Shown here piece after piece: positions 1-12,889 of a DNA stretch of 64,000 nucleotides (positions within the stretch are counted from its first letter, which is position 1; every line of letters starts with the position of its first letter). A program made the position numbers and the translations under genes. The stretch is from NCBI RefSeq assembly GCF_042242105.1, contig NC_092028.1, positions 14,555,338 through 14,619,337 of the forward strand, read 5' to 3'. Below the pieces are notes generated by a model, which searched no databases, had not been told where the DNA came from, and saw nothing but the letters and a program-made list of their open reading frames with translations. Origin of the DNA: Pempheris klunzingeri. Its lineage: Eukaryota > Chordata > Actinopteri > Acropomatiformes > Pempheridae.

Positions 1-3000
1 TCAGAAAGTCCCATTCACAGTAATTGCAAGCAACGTCAGGAGGTTCATGTAGAAGACAGAAAAAGAGTGAGACAGCAGAGTTCAGTTGTCTACAATAATC
101 ATATCACTGGTGTACTTTACAGCAAAAATTAACATATGTCCTATCCATACTGTCCAGTGTCCGAAAACTGTCAGTTGCAGTCGTGTCATGTTTGTCTCAA
201 ATGTACATTAGGGCCTGGAGTGCATGTGTCATCCCAGTACATATACAATGTTTCCCCTATCTTTTACACACACACTTACACATACAGTGTTCATGCACAC
301 ATACACATGTCAGCACATATCAAATGGAAGAAAAGGGGTCTTTTTTATCGCCCTAATGTTTTAATCCCTTTGGGCTTCCAGTAAGTGGAGAAAAGGGATA
401 ACTAGGCAACATGCTGCGTGCCACAAATGTAATCGAGACTTAAGGATGACCTCTTCTTGAACAGATTCTCAACAGTCAAAGAACTGGCCAAGGGATATTA
501 TATCTACTGAGAAAGAAAAATACGTAAGCATTTTGTGTCAAATGCATGTTACATCATCTTAATTTGGTGTGTGTGTGTGTGAGAGAGTGTGTGTATTTGT
601 GTGTGTAGAAATGTAGTTCTGTATGCATGGCTGTGCATGTGTGCACAAATGTTTCTCTGTGTAACCGTATGTGTGCGCAGCATGACAGACTTATTTATTA
701 AAATGCAGACTTTCAATATTTGATTTCCTGTGCTGAAGCTTCAAGGATGAGTGAGGTGAAAGGAGTATCTTAAATATTTGATCAGACCCAGGTAGCACAT
801 ACTGCCATGGAAAAGCATGCTCTGACTGCTTAAAAAGGGGAGCAATGGCCTAACGTATCACTGACAAAAATGTCAAAACATTAAGCCTTGTTTTCAGGCT
901 GCCTTTGTGCACATAATAACATTAAGATAAAGGGGATTTCATTTTTATCAGCTTTAGATTCCTGATTTTTTTTCTAGTTCAGTAACAATGACATCACATG
1001 ACATAAATCGAATCTCTGTATTTTCTATACTTTACAATGCACCTTAAATTATATTATGAAAGCAGCCTGCCAGGCTTTGCGTTGAATACCCTGGCAAACG
1101 CAGAAGTAATCAACATTGTGTCAAGAGAAAATGCAGTGCAATGATTACATTTACTGTATGAGAACTCTCTGAACAACTACTGTGAGATCTTGAGTTGGTA
1201 AACTAATTATATTGACCCCATGCAATGCAGGTTATGGGAAGCTATTTCAACCAGTCTCTGTGATTTGATGTGCAAAGCACTTGAGTGCAGAGAAGTCAAC
1301 CATTGGATAAGCAGTGAAAGCAAAATAGATCCTCTGCTTATAATAAAGCCCATAACGAGTGTAGATGGTGAAAGATTTTGAAATAAATGTAGCTTATACA
1401 CATGTGCACTATCATGCTGATGGTACAGCCATGGTACACATGCTATGTCTAACAAACATGTGCTTCACAATATGCATTCAATTATACTTATAAAACCAGG
1501 TCACATTAGGAGATTAAATAAAAGCCTTTTTAGCGTTTATTTGTTAGTATGTGGAGCAATATGGAAACCAACTGAAAGCTTGCTTTCCAAATGAAAAACA
1601 GTCACTTCATTTGAGATGACTAACCTAATACTAGCTGAAAATTGTGTTCTTGCTGTGCTCCAGTGTTTGAACCTCTTGCCTTGCTGCAGTGATGTAGAGG
1701 TGCGTGACAGTACACTGTGCCATCATTGATGGATACAGTGCGGTTAAAGGTGAACCACTTTTCAAGTTCTTGACAAGAGCAGTGAAACATTGCTTTTCGG
1801 TCTGGTGGCTGCAGCTACTCTTCACTCCTGAATTCTAAAATAATAAAACAATGCAGAGAATACATAGAATCACATTACATCAGGTAACATATACAAATGG
1901 ACACAGAGATCCTAAAGAACAGTTTTGTAAGAAGGTGAATGAAGATTGAAGAAGAGGAGGCTGTAGCCTATACAACAAAGGTGAGCTGATGCCACTAAAC
2001 TTGGGCCTGAAAAGGCGTTACTCTCTATGGTTTTAGCCAATGCACAACTCATTATAGCACATAATAATTCTATATTCATCTTCATCCATCTATAACGGCT
2101 CCATTTCCACCTACTTATCACTTTTTGTCTGGCACCTGGTCTTCATTTTTTTTTTCCCCCTTTGATTTGAATCTGAACAGAAGGTGGCTGCTCACAGTCA
2201 CTCTGATCAAGTGAGCTGATCTAGCAAGAAGAACTGGCATGTCTAAATCCAAAAATTCAGATGAGCCCAGCTGTTACAGACATATATAACAAGACTGGAA
2301 GCTGTCAGAACAAAGTCTTAACTCTGGGTGTTAAATAATTATTTAAGCAGAAATTCCACCTTCCTTTTCAATACATTTTCCCAATTGTCATCAATTAAAA
2401 AAGGCCATTTATATAGAGATTAGAGATAAAGTTAAAGAGCTTGCTCTGAAATGTGAACATTCTTTGATACAGGAAGAGTGTGTATGTGTGTGTGTGTGTG
2501 TGCACCTAAACCCAGGTAATAACGGTGTCTGCTAATCTGTGTTTCTTTGCATGGTTATATGTTTTGTACGCACAGATGGAGTTATTGAAAACTTGAAGGC
2601 ATTAGTGGAGCTCTCTTCGCTGAGATGCCCCCTGCGGGACGTGTTTACTCAAAACAGGTTTTAATGAAGTCTCAGTGGCATCATTTTAGGCGGTAGTTGC
2701 ATCCAAATTGCTAACGGCATTTTAACTCAATCTTAGGTAGCAGTATTTTATAGTCTTTTTGCTTCTTTTTGATGATGTTAATGTTCTTTATGCTATTCAT
2801 TTTTCATTGCCATAACACATGGCTGTGATCTACGGGTTGCTGCTTGTGCTTTATAGAAAAACAGACTGTTGAGGGCATTTTGTGTGTTCTCTTACCAATG
2901 AGCAAGAGTTCATCAGGGGCCAATCTGAAAGGCCAATGGTCCTTTTTACTGGGGGTTGCGAACCTTACTTTGCTCCTATACTCATACTCCCAACCATTCA

Positions 3001-3984
3001 GATACATAATTGTACATATATACTACACACTCTTTGTTTGTTTGTTTTTTCTTTCTTTCTTTCCTTCTTTCTGTCTGTCTTTCCTTTAAAGAAATATGCA
3101 CAAACACACACAGATCCACCAGCATTTATCAGCATCCAGAGTGTTGACAGAGGGGTAAACAGCACTGTCTCTATCAGGCGATGTGTATCAGGGCTACAGG
3201 GACTCCATTCATTCTTATTATCAGTGATTACCACCACTGAGTGCTCTTCCTGCTCCTGATTTCTATCAGTGCTGGCAAGCTAAAAGATCTCTATCAGACA
3301 CTACAGTAACCACTGATAATGGTATGCACTTTCCGATTTCCACCATTTTTATTAATTCATAGTTGGAGTAAGAGGATTAAGTCGTTAGAGTGGGTGATTA
3401 TTGTACCTGTCAGAACTTGCCCATGAATAGACTTAGCTGTGGCTAATCAATACAATAGACAGGGTCTGTACATATCCTAGAAAACATTGAATTGTCTCGG
3501 TTTTTATGCATTAATATTCAAATTGTTGTTTTTAGTGTCAAGTTAAACTATTCTTTAATAGCATACATATAATTACAGTATATCGTGTCAGTACTCTTCT
3601 ATTTATAGAATGTAATATTCATACTTGACACCAACGGAGATAAAAACCCTGCATGAGACACCAACAGCAAAAACACTATGACAAAAGACCATCTGTTGTT
3701 TACAGTTGCATTAACACAAATACTAACGGACACACTCACACACACTCACACACACACACGCACACACTCACACATACCTACAGTCTTTCTCTTACATAAT
3801 AAAGTTCCTGTTTTTTAGGACTTCTTATTAAGCTCCCTTTATGAAATAAATGTATGATTACAGCCATGCTGCCAGAAGAGTCTATGTGTATCTGTTATAA
3901 TTGTGATATATGTGGCAGCATGTGGATCAAGGGCACACTGTTTTTTTTATCCTCTTAGCCAGCACTTAGCAACAAATAGATGTG

Positions 3985-4018
3985 TACACACACACACACG
4001 CACACACACACACACACA
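3985..4018. repeat. (CA)n microsatellite
   Basis: This is a nearly pure CA dinucleotide run with one CG interruption. A similar but more broken CA run lies at 3730-3775. Confidence 0.9.
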
Positions 4019-7000
4019 GATGTGCAGAAATAAGTCACGATCTCTATTCCACCCATATTTTACCCACAGACCTTTAGAGTCCCCTGAGTCTGTTGCTCCC
4101 TCCTTTTTTTTTCTTTAACAGACAGTAATGAGATGACGACAATGGCATTTCTATCCATCTTAATAAATGACACAATTAGCATTGTGTTTCTTTCTACGGT
4201 CAGAAGCACAGATGCTTGTTACTGTTTCAGTCAGATCAAAGAGTTTCAATAAATGTATTTCTCCACTGTTAATTTCTGAGTTATGTAAAAAAAAACAAAA
4301 AAACAGAGCCACCAGGAACAAAACTGTTACATAGTTCTTGCTGAATAGTTATTGACCTTGTCAGTTTCCACAAGCATACACCAACCTCAGCCCAAACATT
4401 AGTTTGAATGGGGAGTGATAATAATATAAGCACTATAAATAATAAACTCTATGAGGCCTTTCCTGTGGTACACAGTCGAGACTACAATACACCACCAGAT
4501 GCATAAGGTAGAAGACATACAGCTACGCAGCATGTAGTGTTTTAAGTATAACTTGTACATAGTCTGTTCTCAGGAAATGTTATGATCCACACAGCAGTTG
4601 ACCATCAGTACATGGATATAAGCTGAACATTGGCAATAAGTGGCTGAGTTTGACATGAGTGTGAAACATAGAGGAGGAGCTCAGCAGTTAATGGAATGAA
4701 CAATAAAGCAAGCTGTGACATAAACCCGCTGCTTTCAGTGGAAGTATTTCTCTAATGCGTAGCTGAACTTGAAGTGCGGAAATTTGACAACCTATCCTAC
4801 AAGACAAAAGCCATGGTGAGTTTCCCATGATGCCATTATTACAGGGAAATAATTATGTGAATGGGCAAGACAAGACAAATCCCTAAAGCCAATACACAAT
4901 ATTATAGCCTCTGCTAGAATCCTGGTTTACAGTGAGCTGAAGGGAACCCCCAAAAAAAACAACTGGTTGAGAGGTATACCACAAAACTTCAGCATAAAAC
5001 ACTCCTAATACTCAATCACAAGTACTACAGTCTTATTCAACCAATATTTAAATAATATATATACAACCAATATGTATATATTGGGTAAATAGCAATATGT
5101 TACCAATATATATCTGCCAACAGCAGAAAAGAATAAGCTCAGCCATGACTGGGAGTAACTCAAAGTTATTCTGGGGCAGTGATTCATAAGATTGATTCTT
5201 TTATGTCTACATAATTGTGCACTACATGACTGGAGCATACTGTAGAATTACATATATATGTTTACCAATCTGCTGGTTTATAACGACCCTGACTATTTTT
5301 AGACATCTTTGTCAGCTGTGAGTTAATCTGAACATTCACAAGCAGATACACGCAGACAGTGGAGCACACTGAGCAAAGGGTTCAAGGGTTAACAAGCGTC
5401 ACATCCACGGTCATAAATACAAAGAGGGAGGGGAGGAGGTTGAGGCATTTATGTGGCTACAACATCCATTCATCTGTGTCTGTCCGTAAGATAAATAATG
5501 ACTGGCCTCCCACCTCCCTCCCAAATGGCCATGACAGATGGACAGAATGAAGTGAATGAAGCGTGCTGTAATAATAGCACATCACTATACGCCAAGGAAA
5601 TGTTTAAGTACACACTATTGTTGGATGCAATATCTGCTACAGTTGGAAGTTCTGGTTCCACAGCCTAACTTTGAAGATGTAGAAATTGGAATCAAGTGAT
5701 TGCTGAAATAGATACCACATTGCAGTTCTGTTGTTACACTGCAGAAATTAGTTTATGTCAGTAGCCTGGTGTTTCTTGTTTCTTGTAGCACTTTGTTAAG
5801 GTATAAATACAAAGATTTTATTGCAGTGATGCATTAATGCAGTTCCTTTTAGATGCTGCAGTGAAAATAACATCTACAAATTCTGCTGTGGCTTTATGAA
5901 TACTATCTCTCCCTCCTTGGCTCTATATTTTATATCTCACAGTGTAATTCTAACGGCTTCTAAATGCTTCGTTCCAACATTCACCATGCTGGTGCCTCTG
6001 GACCTTTACGTCCATCATCACGCTCACCGACTTTACATCAGATCAACTCCTAGGGTGTGTGAATGTTTTTGAATGTGTGTACTTGGAGCAGCTCGGTGCA
6101 TCATCTCCCAAATGACTTGACCTTCATATATAAACAATAGAAGTACATTAAAAAATGTCATGATACTCATTCTTATTTCCTGTTCTGTTACTATTCCTGC
6201 CCTTTCTATGTCCCAGAAATAAGAAACAAGAAAATGATACATTTTAAAATACACCACGTGCAGTTTAGATGTAACTCGTAAATACAAAGAGCAGCCACTC
6301 CCATCACAACACCCAAGAGAAATCACTTGCCGTTGGAATGCGTAGCCTCAGAGCCCCTGCCCTTTACCTTCAATCCTCCTCATCACAGGAGAGGTCCTCT
6401 GAGACCGGGGGAACAGCTGCGTGAAAGCCCCATGATCCAGCCCCCTGAGACACAGCCTGGTTCAGTCTATCCTGGCCTTAAATGCATAAAAGATGTAAAT
6501 CGTCCCTAAGGCAGAGGGCGCATCATGCAGGTTAAATAAACCTGTGCACTCTGTGGTGCTTAAGGGGTGACAGCAGAGACGGGGAGACTTAATCATGTTC
6601 TGGTTCAAGTCAATGATTTTTTTTTTTTCGTTGCGGCCTATGTCCACATGAGAACATTAAAATGTGGAGAGATTCACGCCCCTTTGTGATTTCATTAAGC
6701 ATGCTGGGAAAACATAGCCCACACATATTACATAGCAAAGACGAATACACATGCACGCATACACAGAGAGGAATATGCATGAACAGCACTGATACACGTG
6801 GGCACACAAGCATATTTTCATATGCATCAGTGCACACTTGCACGCATGTGAGCACACATACACATTTGCATTTACAACAATCCACTCCAATACGGCTCAT
6901 ATACATAGTTAATTGCATTATGCCTGATGTAATGCAACAGCGCTATCTTCTGTCCTGAAGCAAAATTGCAAGACTGCAGCAAATTGACTCAGTGTGAACA

Positions 7001-7530
7001 AGTGGTCCTCTTTGTTTCTTTTCTTCTCTCATCAGTCTCATAGTAACCTGCTGATTCATCTGGATCAATAACCCCTTTCATCTAATCTAATGCACAGTTC
7101 AATAACACTTGTGCATATGTGTCTGCAAGCTTCTATGCTGACTGAAGATAACCACCCACATGTAAGCCAAAGCTGTGAGCCTGTGGTTTCTGTTGCTTCA
7201 CATGAACAATATATCAGAAAAATGCCTTTTTCAGCCCACGTCTTCTCACCACCCCCCCTCTTTATTTTCCCTTCTGTTCCCACTGCTTTTTCTTTATTCC
7301 TCATCCTACCCCGGCTCTTAATTATTCCATTTTCTTGTGCCAAACACACACACACCTTCTTACTTGAATCTCTTGTTCATTCTTCTATTTTTTTTTTTAA
7401 CTCACACTTCCCTTATTGCAGCCTTGTTTCTCTCCCCTCCCTCTCCCATGTATCCTCCCACCCCCCTCCTTGTTTCTCGATCTCTGTCTGTCTCCTCATT
7501 CCTCCTCTAGCGTCTCCCTCCGCCTCTCTC

Positions 7531-7538
7531 TGACGTCA
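7531..7538. promoter_or_regulatory. Perfect CRE palindrome next to an RFX-like half site
   Basis: The sequence TGACGTCA is the full palindromic CREB/ATF site. It is followed directly by TAGCAACC, which resembles an RFX X-box half site. It lies at the 3' edge of a pyrimidine-rich block about 1.9 kb upstream of the sgsm3 first exon. The motif is seen in the sequence; regulatory function is inferred only. Confidence 0.35.
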
Positions 7539-8142
7539 TAGCAACCGCAGTGTAAGATCCAGGGCTTGCTTGACAGTGCCCATCATTTAATCAGAAATGA
7601 CGAAGACAGCCTTGCAGATGAGCACTAGAGGAGGTGGAGAAGGGGAAAAGAGGTGGCAGGAAGGGACTGAACCACACCCACAATACTGTGACATGTAGTG
7701 TGGATGTACCATTAGGGCTATTTGGCCGTCAAGCTGTGGGCAAGGTCAGCTTTAGGCAGCAGCATTTTAAATGATGTGACTCACTCTGGCATGGTGCAGC
7801 AAACTGAGCATGCAAGCAATGCAAGAGGGTTGGAAGGATGATGTGTCACAGGGCAGAGGCAGAAGGGAAGGGGGTTAGAGGAGGACAGAGACTGAGGGAA
7901 GGGTAGGTGAAAGAGATTTTAGAGAAAAGGACACACTAAGTTTTTACCATAAGTGTGACTGTGGCAAAAGAGGCAAAAGAAGACAGAACAGAGGAAAAAC
8001 CAAGGAAGGCCACATAAACTGTGGCATGAACTATGTAAGTGTTCTGAGTAAAAACAGAGAGCGACACTAAGTGATTTGCATTTTAAAGGATTATTGGCTC
8101 CTCAGTCAGGCGGTTATGCATCATCTGCTCCCATATACATAG

Positions 8143-8144
<2 letters not shown>

Positions 8145-8174
<30 letters not shown>
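8145..8174. repeat. (CA)n microsatellite
   Basis: This is an uninterrupted run of AC dinucleotides of about 30 bases. Confidence 0.9.
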
Positions 8175-8176
<2 letters not shown>

Positions 8177-9199
8177 TACTTTTTAGAACGAGAAATTAAA
8201 ATGCGGTCTCTCGCTTTGCAAAATTTTCAGCTCCAGCATCAAAGCAGCAGCTCCTTTCACGCATGAATCATCTCACAGATAGGAGAATAGCTGATCATTT
8301 GGTTTTAATACCAATTTAGCCTGACTTCCACTTACTAAATAGCAGAAGGCCTACTTTCACCTAAGGCCAACCTGTACTGCAGAGGTCTACAAGACTGCAA
8401 TTATAATACCTCATCTGAAGTCTGTGACTGCAGGTGAGAGGTGTGGAGTATGTGGAGGCTTGTGGAGGCTATAATAAGGGAAACATACAGTAAGCCGTAA
8501 GGTCTTGCTTTCAATGGTTGAGCAATAATGAATGTGCCAGTGTGAAAAAGCTTGCGCACACACTGCACTAGAGACACCTTGTGGAGCAGTCATGTAACAG
8601 CAGTATGTTTTCACTCAACACTCATATGGTGAAACAGTTCTAGATGAAATTCAAGGTTTCTCTCAAAATAGATAACATAACAAATAATATCTTTAGTTAT
8701 CATTTATATCCAAAAACAACATCCTGTTCGATATTTCACTTCAATATGGTAGTTTATTTTTGTTTGGATGATGTGCTCATGCTCAAATGTAGGGTAAGAC
8801 AAGAAAGTATGCCAATATCATTAACTAATATCTAATCAAGCTAATAGATAATAATCATTATCTTAACCTTATAGTGGCATGAACCTTGCAAACAAAACCA
8901 TTTCCATGAAATATTAAAGATCATAAAACAAAACACACACGTGTATCTATACAGCTTTTTCTTGCTTACTGTACAGTTGCTATTAGGGACACATCATTGT
9001 GTCAACGTGTCATTCAAAATAACAAATAGGCTGCAGCAGAAACACAAACAAGATCCATTAAAATGCCTAAATGGCCTGGTGATTTGTTTGTAAAGTCCTG
9101 ATTTCATCGCCCATCCTGATTAGTGCTGATATGAATCCTTACTGGTTGGTTTTTGAGCTGGAACGAAAGCACTGAATGATCACAAAAACTGATGAATGA

Positions 9200-9492
9200 A
9201 CCGAGCAGGTGAACGTCATGTTGCTACGTCATCTTTTCCTCTGCGGAAGGATATCCTCAGTGAGAAGCGTAGTTCCGGGATCTGGAACTACTTCTCGGGA
9301 TATAATAGGGAAAAACCTTTAAGGAGTGTAAGGATACAGCGGAGCTACACGTCGCTAGCAGGTGCACAGCGCAGGGAAATCACAATTACGAGGCGAATGA
9401 TGGCATAGCATATGGTGCTTTTCCATTTCCAACGACAGAAGACACGTCTGCCACAAACCGCAACCTTGTGCTTTCTCTAGAATAATGTCACG
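9200..9492 (+). promoter_or_regulatory. sgsm3 promoter and noncoding first exon (5' limit uncertain)
   Basis: A strong splice donor (ACG followed by GTAAGT) ends this exon at 9492, and the matching acceptor is at 12806, just before the coding exon. The stretch is richer in CpG than its surroundings and contains ETS-like CGGAAG and TTCCGG cores near 9243 and 9273, typical of TATA-less housekeeping promoters. The transcription start cannot be placed exactly. An ATG at 9485-9487 opens a short upstream ORF, described separately. Confidence 0.5.
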
Positions 9493-12400
9493 GTAAGTAA
9501 GGCGAGTAGGGCAGGTAACTGTTAGCTAAGCGGAATGTAGCATATGTGGCTAACAGCTGATAACTCAGACTGGATACATGTCATTGGTCTCTGAGACGGA
9601 CGTTAGAGGAGTTTTAGGCACAGCTTATTGTCGCAGTGCATGTTTTGTTTAGTAAATTGTGCAAGTAGTTATAAATGTAGTCGTGTTCGCGGTGAAAAAT
9701 GAAGTATTGCTCATAACCTACCGTTAGTATGACTACACCTGACGTCAGCCGGGGTTTGACGTGACGTTAATTTAGCTTATGCTGAACATTATGTTTTATG
9801 AAGGATCGTGACATGATTTGTGCACGAAGTACTTTCATTACGCAGCAGGTGGATAAGGGGGCTTAATAAACAACCTTGCATGGCCTTAGCTTTTACCATC
9901 TTGGTCCACTGAGTGAACAGTGACGCCTCCAAAGCGGATACTCGTTGCAGTCTGTATAAAAAATAAAATGAAAAAGTATGGATTATTTAGACACTAACAC
10001 CCACCTCTTTCTTGCATGTTCACTAACCAGGAATATAAAATCCAGGTGTGCCACTTGCTGCTTTAAAGAATCTGATGGCTTATTTCTAATAAAGCTGTGA
10101 GTTGTTATGAAGCTCCTTTCCCCTGATGAGTGGTGTTTCTATCTTTGAAGGAATTTTGTGGGTTTTTCCCCAATGTGTTCTTATTTCCCTGATCTTGAGG
10201 AAGTGGCATTCCTGTTCACCGTAGTGGAGCATGCCTTTTTGTGTGGCTGAGACAGTGAATGGATAGATGTGACACATGGCTTTGTGTGTGTGAAAAGGAG
10301 AGAGAGACAGAAAAACACAGTCTGCCAAAGAGAACGAAGCACACGTCTATCATTATCCAGCCAAAGCTAACTTGGCGGGGCATGAAGCAGTAATTCCCTG
10401 ACAGGCATGGCCGTGTGGGTGGGCGTACTCACGAGAGGGGAACACGAGTCACCAGTGTTGTGGTTACTGTGAAGAACAACTGGAGGAGGTGTTTGGGGAG
10501 GGGAGGAGGGTGTCAGAAGGGCACCCCCAGGGCAACACAAACCCAATCATTAAAACAAAAAAAAAAAGAGTTTTCTCCACTCTCGCAAGAGGAAATGTTT
10601 TGTAATGTACAAAAACACACTTGCGCCTATCTGTGCTGCAGGATGTTGTTTTACTTCCAGCAGGGTGTTGACCAGTGTGCAAACATAGGTGAGCACAGCC
10701 GCACCTCAGCAATGGAAACGATCTACTTGTGTTCGGAGTAAAATAGAAAATACTTCCTATTGTAAACCCAGCCAAGTCACCATAGTGATTTGTTTTTTTT
10801 CTTGGTGTTCCTGGGAGTTTTGTCCTTGGGAGTAAATGACTGTAACAGCATTATAATACTAAAGAATGTGCTTTGGTGCTGTGCTAAACAATATTTCACA
10901 AAGATTTGCCATAATTCTTTGAGGTAAGGACCTTAAAAATATGGATCAAAATTGAGAAACTAAATTTTTTTATCACAATTTCACAGAGCCCACTGTGATG
11001 CCTTCAGTTTGCTTCTTTTTGATGTGATGCCAAACCCCAAAATATTCAGTTTACTTCAACAAGTAAGACAAGGACATGTAGCACATTCTCACTTTTGACA
11101 AACTGCAACCAGCAAATATTCGGCATGTAGATAAATAAACAAATGAACTGAATCAGTATAGTTGCTGATGATTATCTTCACACTGATCTGGTCAACTAAT
11201 CGTTTCAGGTCTAACTTTTTGCTTCCTTCTGCTGCAGACTTTCTCAAATAGATTGTCAATATGTGCAACAGTTTGCAGAAGTGGTTCAGTCGTGTTGGTT
11301 TTCTTGGCAGGTGATTAAACTGTGAGTGTTCTTGTAAAGGAGCCGCTCCAAAATCCCAGCACTCCCCTGAGCTACACACAGAGCTAGCCTGAAAGTGCTT
11401 GGCCATCCTCCAGACCTCAAATTGATTTCTCATCTCTCTTAAGTCCTAAATCCCTCTTCAGATGCTGCAAGCCTGCTGCTGGAATGAATCATTTTGGCAG
11501 CATGTTTGCTTGCTGGTGAAGCTCTTTTGCAGGTTATGGTTGTTATACTATTGTTTCTGGCTGTGTGTGTTTGTGTGTGGTTTATCACTGCTTACACTCC
11601 AATAGTGTCCCCTCTCAGAGTACTTAAGATGAACGTGAAAGCAAAATGTCATGACGTTTTGAGCATTGAAATTCCCTCCCACCTCAATTTATGTAGACAT
11701 TTTGGCTCTTGTACAAATAATTGGTGGCAATGATATTATAATAATCAGGGGATTGGTGATTATTCTGCTTGCTCAAAACAAATGTGCTGTAACAGCAAAA
11801 AGCAGAACATTTGTTGTGGATATTTTGGATCCGCATTCTTCGGCTTTGGCTTCCAACTTTAATATCTGCTTATATGCAGCACATGTTTTTTATGATGCTA
11901 CAATTCTATCAAATGAAATGAATTTTAAAAGTCGTTCATTTCAGACATGCTTGAAGTGCTGGATGGTTTGAGATAATCCTTGTACATGTAGCAGAACCAG
12001 AACCAAAACTTCCTGGACCCTGGGTGGCTGTACACGAACTAGAGCTGTGATAACTGAGAAGAGAGTGAAGTGCTGTATAAGGTTTCCTACTGTCCTGCTT
12101 TCATTGTTCACTTCATTTCTGTTCACAGCATTTTCTTAAATGAGTCATTGAAATGGAAGCTGCACTTTTCCATTGGGTTTGTCTTACAATTACAGGGAGA
12201 TGGGACACAGTAGAAAAGTCTTAGATAAAAAGCTCTTTGAGTATTCTCTGAGAATGTTTGATAATTTTGCCCCAGGACTTTTACTGTCGTAAAATTGAGC
12301 ATAAACAAGCACAAAATAATGCAACATAATTAGCCTTTGGCAAATACACCAGTCATGTGGCAATGAGAAGAGACACCAGAATGCCCCTCTTTCTCTCTCT

Positions 12401-12806
12401 CTCTTGGCAGCTCTTCTTCACTCACTTCTTGTAATTGTGAAGAAGCACTGAATCTTTCCTTCAATAATGCTGGAAGAGGGAACATTAGCTTGCTACAGGA
12501 TTGTTGGACTCTTTCATCATTGTTGAGGTACTTAATAATTCTTTTTTTTTAAATGAGCAATGGTGTTTATGGCAAAGAAGCAGGTTTAGTGAAGATGTGC
12601 TACAGTAAGCAGTTAAAGTCAATGACAGATAAAGTAGATGAGTCACAAAATGATCAACATAATCGGAAGGATTTTGTATGTATTATAATCCCCCATAATC
12701 AGAGCACTTTGGGGGTTCAGCGTCTTGCTCCAGAACAACGGCTCATGTTGTTAAGACGATCCTGGAATTGAACCAACCTTTTCTCCTCTGTTTGTTCTTT
12801 TTACAG
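9493..12806 (+). other. sgsm3 intron 1
   Basis: This 3.3 kb intron lies between the noncoding first exon and the exon carrying the start codon. It begins GTAAGT and ends in a T-rich tract followed by ACAG. A perfect CRE (TGACGTCA) lies at 9740-9747, about 250 bases past the donor. The 3' end, about 12697-12780, resembles a dispersed fish repeat. Several short open frames here show no domain and are not annotated. Confidence 0.6.
12697..12780. repeat. Possible dispersed teleost repeat fragment
   Basis: The stretch contains 'gggggttcagcgtcttgctc' and then 'tggaattgaacc', which resemble from memory a very common dispersed fish repeat. It is too short and diverged to assign to a family. Confidence 0.3.
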
Positions 12807-12889
12807 AGCAGGTTTTATTTACTGACCTACTTCCTCCAGTGTGACTGCAGTACTTGCACGTAGAAGTCATTCACTCTACAACCAACAAA

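Larger units (their letters stand above)
1..9190. other. Noncoding region upstream of sgsm3
   Basis: No convincing exon is visible here. The short open frames have no recognisable domains, and many run through CA/TG repeats or pyrimidine tracts. The stretch holds microsatellites (near 566-583, 2478-2503, 3730-3775, 3985-4018 and 8145-8174), a pyrimidine-rich block at about 7240-7530, and a perfect cAMP-response element at 7531-7538, listed separately. The rest is ordinary AT-rich sequence in which I see nothing to annotate. Confidence 0.6.
9485..12825 (+). promoter_or_regulatory. Upstream ORF spanning the sgsm3 exon 1/exon 2 junction
   Basis: Joining exon 1 (ending 9492) to exon 2 (starting 12807) gives an ATG at 9485 followed by seven more codons (MSRAGFIY) and a TGA at 12823-12825. 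The main start at 12890 comes 64 bases after that stop. The ORF exists only if this splice is used and transcription starts upstream of 9485. Such short uORFs often lower translation of the main frame; that effect is inferred. Confidence 0.4.

Noticed and set aside
7090..7533. 147-codon open frame on the + strand
   Set aside because: It is an open frame in pyrimidine-rich DNA, rich in Ser, Leu and Pro, with no domain.
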